Source: Gammaproteobacteria bacterium | Lineage (GTDB): Bacteria; Pseudomonadota; Gammaproteobacteria; S012-40 | Direction of reading: 5' to 3' | Length of the DNA stretch: 64,000 bases | NCBI GenBank assembly: GCA_027021445.1 | Contig: JALUUH010000235.1 | Span: 1 to 64,000 of the forward strand | Part shown: piece after piece, positions 58,223 through 64,000 of the stretch | Position numbering within the stretch: the stretch's first letter is position 1 | How the letters are laid out: every line of letters begins with the position of its first letter | Position numbers and translations under genes: made by a program | The notes under the pieces: model-generated | What the model was told of the DNA's origin: nothing | Databases searched by the model: none | The model's input: only the letters and a program-made list of their open reading frames with translations

Positions 58223-60763
58223 ATGAAAACAAAAGCCCATTTCCTGATTGTTGCGTTTCTGGTTTCTCTTTTGTCTGCGTGTGGCGGTGGCGGGGATATT
58301 TTTGGCTTAAAAGACAAGACTGATTATACCGCACCAGTCATCGCTAAGATTGAACCCGCAGACCTCGTAAATACCAAAACCTTACCGCCGTCTACTACCC
58401 AAATTTCAGTCGAATTCAGTGAATCAATCAATGGAACTGAAGCACTTGCTTCTGGTGGATTGACCGTCGAACCGAAATTGCCGGGGTCATGGGTTTATGA
58501 TGATAGTGAGTATAAATTAAAATTTACTTTCGAAAAGACGGCGGGTGATTTACCAGTAGATACTACTTATAAAATAACGTTAAAGACGTCGATCCAAGAC
58601 CTTGAAGGGAATACGCTGGTTTCGCCGAAAACTATTGAGTTCTCTACACCACAAAGTTACCGCGTAAAAGGGATTATTAACAACCTTAAAGGATCGCTAA
58701 AATTAGTCGACCAGGACGGTGTTGAGCAAACCGTGACTGGCGACGGCTCCGCTGAGAGCATTGATTTTGAGTTTTCTACGTCATTGGTGCCGAAGAGCCC
58801 TTATAAGATTGAACTCATTCAGTTTGCGGATACCACCGGCTTTTGTGCGTCAAATAAACTTGAAGGTGTTGTTGCAGACAATGATCCTTTCATCACTATT
58901 TCTTGTAGCGATATTCAAGCCTCTAAAGCGGAAGCTGCAAATTGGAACTCTTATTACAGCACTGTTGAGAGCGGTAAAAATTGTTCTGAAACTGAAACAA
59001 CATTACATTGCGCACATGGTGGGGAGCTGCGTCAGTTTGAACTACCTGATTCCGTAAATAGCTGTGATGGCATATCGGTAACGGATAATCAAGGTGCTTT
59101 TAATTGGGTATGCTCAGAAGAAGCCGGACTCGTGACGGTATCGAGCACCGGTCTTGCTGATGGAAAAGGATTGACCGATTTGATTGATTTTCAACGTGTA
59201 AGCTGGAAGCTAATGCGGCTCATTATTATTGAAAATGGAAACACAACTTCCATAGGTGATGCGACTGCTGGCCTCTGGTGGAATAACCCAATTAAGGTCG
59301 CCGGGCTTGGTTCCACACTGGATGTAGCTGGAGCCATCTATATTATCAAGGAATCCACCGGATCGAATTATTTGATTAAGGCCGATGGCATCGCGTTAGT
59401 GACGGCCCCCGGAGTCACTCAGCGAGTGGGTTTTTTCACGAATAGGAATGCGATTGAAGTTGCTGGGGCGAGTTATACCTGGATCGAAGGAGTATATAAA
59501 AATGTTGGCCGCAATCAGAACGGTCTAGTGATTAGGAGTACTGACTTGTTTGCAAGGCTTAATGTCGTTAATAATTTTCAGATGACATATACCGCAGAAT
59601 CTCTGATATGGCTAAGTAATGCCTATGTGACAACGATTAAGAACACACGTGTCGAGGACAGTACAAAATATGGTATCAAGATCGACAATAATCCTGCTCT
59701 TAAAGCGGTCTATGATAATGCCACGGCATTATTTAATGTGAATGAAATATTTAATGTTGTCACTAATACGCATGTACTGGATGCTGACGAGGCGGGTTAT
59801 TTTATCAACGGTAACTTTAACAAATTCACTGATATTGTGGCCAGCTGGAATGATGGCGACGGGATTCGTATTACGGGCATTCATAATATTTTGTCGGATG
59901 TAGCGAGTTTTAATAATCTTGGGCATGGGCTGTCTTTGAACTCAGCGCAGAATAATATTTTATTAAATATTTATACTTCATCTAATGATAGTGCAGGAAT
60001 TGCATTTTTGAGCAAATCAATCGGCGGCGGGACGACCCAAGCTACTTACAATTTTATTTCTAATTTGACCAGTGTTAATAATTTCTTGCAAGGTGTTTAT
60101 TTTGATGCGGCCAGTGATTCTGATACCAATACCTTGAATAACATTGTTGCCGCTTATAATCCTGATAATTGCTTTGAAGAGTCTCCTTCTGGTCGTTGCA
60201 GTGATGTGACTCTGGTTTCCGCTGTTGATGCGCCCATCACTGAAACTTTTATTCATGATATTAGCGGTCAACAGTCTATTCAGCAAGAAGAGCGTCCAGC
60301 GCTTATCAGTCAAGCGTGGGGGGAGTATGAGGGTGGACTATCTATTAAACGCAAAGGTGCTTGCTCCTATACTCCAATAAGCTCAGGTATATGTACTCTA
60401 ATGGACTGGCGTGTACCTTCCATGAGTGCCAGTGTGTTACATAGCAAAAACGCAATACCAGCGGACATGGCTGTGCATACACGCCTCAGTGGCACCGAGA
60501 CGAATAACTCAGAGACGACTGATAATGGCGAAGCTTACATGCCTGCCCCTTATCTGGAAAACGCAGTAGAAATTGTTTCAGATAACGTCGGGAATGATAA
60601 TGGGCTTTGCGAAAACTTTGAAGTATGTTTGTATACGCCGAATTTAGGTGCGTATCAAGGCGATGGTGAGCTTGTTGAAGTGCCAGGGTTTACGCCGCCT
60701 GTTGATAACGACAATATTATCTTATTACAACGTGCTGATAATGGGGTGGTTGTGACTCCGTAA
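58223..60763 (+). CDS. Lipoprotein with Ig-like domain and right-handed parallel beta-helix repeats
   Basis: Lipobox LLSACGGGGD; bacterial-Ig-like segment; repeated N-rich strands NILSDVASFNNLGHGLSLNSAQNNILLNIYTSSNDSAGI. Confidence 0.75.
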   Translation: MKTKAHFLIVAFLVSLLSACGGGGDIFGLKDKTDYTAPVIAKIEPADLVNTKTLPPSTTQISVEFSESINGTEALASGGLTVEPKLPGSWVYDDSEYKLKFTFEKTAGDLPVDTTYKITLKTSIQDLEGNTLVSPKTIEFSTPQSYRVKGIINNLKGSLKLVDQDGVEQTVTGDGSAESIDFEFSTSLVPKSPYKIELIQFADTTGFCASNKLEGVVADNDPFITISCSDIQASKAEAANWNSYYSTVESGKNCSETETTLHCAHGGELRQFELPDSVNSCDGISVTDNQGAFNWVCSEEAGLVTVSSTGLADGKGLTDLIDFQRVSWKLMRLIIIENGNTTSIGDATAGLWWNNPIKVAGLGSTLDVAGAIYIIKESTGSNYLIKADGIALVTAPGVTQRVGFFTNRNAIEVAGASYTWIEGVYKNVGRNQNGLVIRSTDLFARLNVVNNFQMTYTAESLIWLSNAYVTTIKNTRVEDSTKYGIKIDNNPALKAVYDNATALFNVNEIFNVVTNTHVLDADEAGYFINGNFNKFTDIVASWNDGDGIRITGIHNILSDVASFNNLGHGLSLNSAQNNILLNIYTSSNDSAGIAFLSKSIGGGTTQATYNFISNLTSVNNFLQGVYFDAASDSDTNTLNNIVAAYNPDNCFEESPSGRCSDVTLVSAVDAPITETFIHDISGQQSIQQEERPALISQAWGEYEGGLSIKRKGACSYTPISSGICTLMDWRVPSMSASVLHSKNAIPADMAVHTRLSGTETNNSETTDNGEAYMPAPYLENAVEIVSDNVGNDNGLCENFEVCLYTPNLGAYQGDGELVEVPGFTPPVDNDNIILLQRADNGVVVTP

Positions 60764-60787
60764 CACACTTGTTGTATCTTGCTTTAT

Positions 60788-60863
60788 CCTAGGAGCCTGT
60801 CCGAGAATAGCGATCGGGGTAGAGCGTGCGTAACGTATCACACTGTTCTCAGGCAGTTGCTAC
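60788..60863 (+). repeat. Copy of dispersed CTAGGAGCCTGTCCGAGAATAG repeat with a downstream partner CACTGTTCTCAGGCAG
   Basis: Direct reading; compare 39745-39767 and 50132-50161. Confidence 0.7.
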
Positions 60864-61063
60864 TGGTCTCTTTCCTCTATCCAAGCCATTTGAATGGCTT
60901 CAAGGATTTTTTCGCCTGATCGTTGTGGATCGTCATCAAACCCTTCTAGTTCACAAACCCATGTATGTAGGTCTGTAAAGCGAATAAGTTGTGGGTCGAT
61001 GTCGGGATGTTTTTCATCCAGTGCAATGGCGATGTCTAAGCTGTCTGTCCATTTGATTTTCAT
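60860..61063 (-). CDS. iscX: Fe-S assembly protein IscX
   Basis: KWTDSLDIAIALDEKHPDIDPQLIRFTDLHTWVCELEGFDDDPQRSGEKILEAIQMAWIEE. Confidence 0.96.
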   Translation of the reverse strand: MKIKWTDSLDIAIALDEKHPDIDPQLIRFTDLHTWVCELEGFDDDPQRSGEKILEAIQMAWIEERDQ

Positions 61064-61094
61064 CTGTATTTTCCTGGCTTATATAGTCTTTGGG

Positions 61095-61430
61095 TTATTT
61101 CTCTGAAACCATGTTGATCGTATACTTAGGGATTTCAACAACTAAATCTGTTTCGTCGACCAGAGCTTGGCAGCTTAAGCGCGAATCAGGTTCTAGTCCC
61201 CAGGCCTTGTCTAATAAGTCATCTTCTTCTTCGGTGGCATCTTTAAGAGAATCTAAGCCTTCCCGTATATAAACGTGACACGTAGTACAGGCACATGATT
61301 TTTCACAAGCGTGTTCAATGTTAACACCGGCTTCTAGCAAAGCATCGCAAATGCTTTCACCTTTGGTGACTTCGGTTACTACACCTTCTGGGCATAATTC
61401 TTCGTGAGGTAAAATAATAATTTGTGGCAT
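61095..61430 (-). CDS. fdx: ISC system 2Fe-2S ferredoxin
   Basis: HACEKSCACTTCHVYIREG, RLSCQALV. Confidence 0.97.
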   Translation of the reverse strand: MPQIIILPHEELCPEGVVTEVTKGESICDALLEAGVNIEHACEKSCACTTCHVYIREGLDSLKDATEEEDDLLDKAWGLEPDSRLSCQALVDETDLVVEIPKYTINMVSEK

Positions 61431-61439
61431 TAATGGACC

Positions 61440-63317
61440 TTAAATATTTATATCATTGACATTGTGGCCGGTGAGCGCTTGCTGAATATTCTTATTCATG
61501 CGGCGTTCGACGTAAAAACTAGCAACTTGTTCGACATTTTTGATTGCTTTTTTTATTATTGCGGAGTCGCTGTCTTCCATGCAAGCGCGTAATTGATCAA
61601 CGGCAGCATCAATTTTAGTTCTTTCTTCAGCATTTAGATGGGTGTCTGCATCTTCCAATAGCGCAGCTTCAATGGCTTCGAGTTCTCGTTTTGCGGCGAC
61701 TTGTTGTTCGCGGAGTTTTCTCATGCCTAGGTCTTCGGCGGCGTGTTTTATCGAAGAGCGTAACATGTTTTCAATTTCATCAGATTCTAAGCCATAAGAT
61801 GGTTTGACCGTAATCTGGCTCTCTACTCCGCTGATAGTTTCTCTAGCAGAAACATTTAATAATCCGTCTGCATCGATCTGAAATGTAACCCGTATTTTAG
61901 CAGCACCTGCAACCATAGGCGGTATCCCGTGTAGTTCGAAGCGAGCTAATGATCTGCAATCATCAACAAGTTCGCGTTCACCTTGTACTACATGTATCGC
62001 TAATGCAGTTTGACCCTCTTTAAATGTTGTGAATTCTTGTGCGCGAGCAACGGGTAAAGTCGTGTTACGCGAAATTATTTTTTCAACCAGGCCTCCCATT
62101 GTTTCTATGCCTAATGATAGTGGGTTGACGTCTAGTAGTAACATATCGGAATCAGGTTTATTGCCAGCTAAAATATCAGCTTGGATGGCGGCACCTAGCG
62201 CAACGACTTTATCGGGGTCAATATCAACATGTATCTGTTGTTCAAAAAAATCAGTTACGAGTTGGCGTACTAGTGGTATTCGAGTAGAACCACCCACCAT
62301 AACCACATTTTTTATTTCTGTTTTATTGATATTTGCGTCACGGATGGCCTGCCGACAGGGTGAAATCGTTTTTTTTACTAATGGCTCCACGATTTCATTA
62401 AACTTATTTCGAGTTAGGATTATTGTGCCTTTAAACGCCTGATCAATATCCAAATCGATTGCAACTTTGTTTTCCTGGGTTAGTTTTTCTTTTGCGTATT
62501 TGGCTTTATTGTATATATATCTTAGTGTGGATTTGTCTAGCTCAAATTGAATGTCTAATTTTTTTGTTATCCAGTTTGCGATAAGTAAGTCGAGATCGTC
62601 ACCGCCAAGCTGAGTGTCTCCAGCAGTAGCTAATACTTCAAAGACGCCTTTGTTAAGCTGTAGGATTGAGACATCAAAAGTACCACCGCCAAAATCATAT
62701 ACGACTATGGCACCTTCGGACTCTGCATCCAGACCATAAGCGATAGCAGCAGCAGTGGGTTCATTGAGCAGGCGAAAGACCTTTAGGTTGGCGAGCGTTG
62801 CGGCATCTTTAGTTGCTTGACGCTGGGCATCATCAAAATAAGCGGGAACGGTAATTACAACGCCCGATAGTTCATCACCCAAGGTTTTTTCAGCACGGTT
62901 TTTTAGGTTTTTTAATATTTCGCTGGCTACTTCAATAGGGCTTATTTCCCCTGCAACGGTGAGAATCTTAGCCGTGCCAGTTTCTGTATGGCTAAATTCA
63001 TTGGTATGGTTTTTATCGGTTTGTATGAGTTCTTTAGTGCTTCTTCCGATAATTCGCTTTGATGAAATAATCGTGTTCTTTGGATCTTCTATACTATGGC
63101 TTAGGGCTTTTTCACCCGTTTGAATTTCGCCATTACTGAGGTAGCGTACAACCGATGGTAATAACTCTTTTTTGCTTTCGTCAGCTAAGGTTTCCGCTTT
63201 TCCGTTTCTAACCGTAGCGACTAAGGAATTGGTTGTGCCTAAGTCAATTCCTGCAGCAAATCGGCGTTGATGGGGCGTGGTGGATTGTCCGGGTTCTGAA
63301 ATTTGTAATAATGCCAT
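61440..63317 (-). CDS. hscA: Fe-S protein assembly chaperone HscA
   Basis: [41 protein letters not shown]; adjacent to fdx and hscB. Confidence 0.97.
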   Translation of the reverse strand: MALLQISEPGQSTTPHQRRFAAGIDLGTTNSLVATVRNGKAETLADESKKELLPSVVRYLSNGEIQTGEKALSHSIEDPKNTIISSKRIIGRSTKELIQTDKNHTNEFSHTETGTAKILTVAGEISPIEVASEILKNLKNRAEKTLGDELSGVVITVPAYFDDAQRQATKDAATLANLKVFRLLNEPTAAAIAYGLDAESEGAIVVYDFGGGTFDVSILQLNKGVFEVLATAGDTQLGGDDLDLLIANWITKKLDIQFELDKSTLRYIYNKAKYAKEKLTQENKVAIDLDIDQAFKGTIILTRNKFNEIVEPLVKKTISPCRQAIRDANINKTEIKNVVMVGGSTRIPLVRQLVTDFFEQQIHVDIDPDKVVALGAAIQADILAGNKPDSDMLLLDVNPLSLGIETMGGLVEKIISRNTTLPVARAQEFTTFKEGQTALAIHVVQGERELVDDCRSLARFELHGIPPMVAGAAKIRVTFQIDADGLLNVSARETISGVESQITVKPSYGLESDEIENMLRSSIKHAAEDLGMRKLREQQVAAKRELEAIEAALLEDADTHLNAEERTKIDAAVDQLRACMEDSDSAIIKKAIKNVEQVASFYVERRMNKNIQQALTGHNVNDINI

Positions 63318-63351
63318 TAATCATTCACTTTATGTTCATAACGAAATAAAT

Positions 63352-63888
63352 TCAAAGGTCGAGTTGAGATTCTATTTGCCTAGCTTCTTCTTGTAATTTT
63401 ATAAAAAATTGAAGCTGCCTGACTTTGTCTGCCGCTGCTTCATATTCTTTTTTACTTTCTTTTGATAGCTTAAGCGCGATGTCTGATATTAATTGGTTTT
63501 TCTTGCTTTCAATTTTGCTAAAAATATCATCGAGCAGCTTAATGGGGCTATCAGCGTGTTGAATTTCGGAGAGTGCTTCACGCAATTCCATTTGCTCCAT
63601 TAAAAAATCAGGAGCCATTAAGGTGGTGCTTTGTTGCTCATCTAAAAGGATGCCGTGTAGAGAAAGCATATATTTTGCACGGGGCAACGGTGTTTTTAAA
63701 ACCTGGTATGCCTCATTTACCAGCGCTGCTTTGTGAACCGATAGCAGACGTTCTTTTTCGGCAGCGTTTGTATATTTGTCGGGGTGAATTTGCGACTGCA
63801 AAGCACGATAGCGTGCTGTTAAGTCGGCTCCATTGATTTCGAATTGCACTTTTAATCCAAAGAGCTCAAAAAAATTATCATCTTTCAT
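63352..63888 (-). CDS. hscB: Fe-S protein assembly co-chaperone HscB
   Basis: NFFELFGL, J-domain HPDKYTNAAEKERLLSVHKAALVNEAYQVLKTPLPRAKYML. Confidence 0.96.
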   Translation of the reverse strand: MKDDNFFELFGLKVQFEINGADLTARYRALQSQIHPDKYTNAAEKERLLSVHKAALVNEAYQVLKTPLPRAKYMLSLHGILLDEQQSTTLMAPDFLMEQMELREALSEIQHADSPIKLLDDIFSKIESKKNQLISDIALKLSKESKKEYEAAADKVRQLQFFIKLQEEARQIESQLDL

Positions 63889-63921
63889 AACGGTGGTGTT
63901 GGCATTTAATTTCGGCGTGCG

Positions 63922-64000
63922 TTATACGGTAAAACTTTCACCACAACCGCATTCTGCGTCAACATTAGGGTTGTTGAATTTAAAACCCTCGTTGAGTCCT
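63922..64000 (-). CDS. iscA: Iron-sulfur assembly protein IscA, C-terminal part (truncated by window edge)
   Basis: GLNEGFKFNNPNVDAECGCGESFTV* read from the minus strand. Confidence 0.9.
   Translation of the reverse strand, partial: GLNEGFKFNNPNVDAECGCGESFTV

Noticed and set aside
62029-62442. 137-aa plus-strand ORF
   Set aside because: Antisense to hscA, no motif.

Overview
A roughly 43-45% GC gammaproteobacterial chromosomal window. The impression comes from gene content and order; no search was run. Recognisable housekeeping blocks are der-bamB-yfgM-hisS / rodZ-pilW-rlmN-ndk (46.6-54.5 kb) and the isc tail iscX-fdx-hscA-hscB-iscA' (60.9-64.0 kb). Also clear are uppP, acetolactate synthase, a GGDEF cyclase, dgkA, a GS/GATase/ALDH/Fe-ADH set, class I fumarase, a large subtilase, LysR/DoxX, an isolated flagellin flanked by LPP20/COG3014/LpoB-type lipoproteins, and two outer-membrane barrel-like proteins. 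The most interesting points are: (1) a tightly overlapping GT2 / nucleoside-phosphorylase-like / spore-photolyase-like radical SAM / SDR operon at 41.5-44.9 kb; (2) an apparently undescribed ~85-aa domain (AEYKPxxGxxLxED...NAxEC) present three times in two adjacent secreted proteins at 39.9-41.5 kb; (3) a pair of small paralogous proteins with matching downstream hairpins at 7.2-8.0 kb; (4) a GST-fragment/DEAD-helicase-fragment junction at 29.28 kb exactly at a shared GGTAAAAC (GKT) site; (5) three families of short dispersed repeats, several of which supply the stop codon of the adjacent gene, plus a long nested inverted repeat at 34.81-34.92 kb; (6) a subtilase whose last FN3-like domain is interrupted by a hydrophobic hairpin with a lipobox-like motif. 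No rRNA, tRNA, CRISPR array or intact transposase was recognised.
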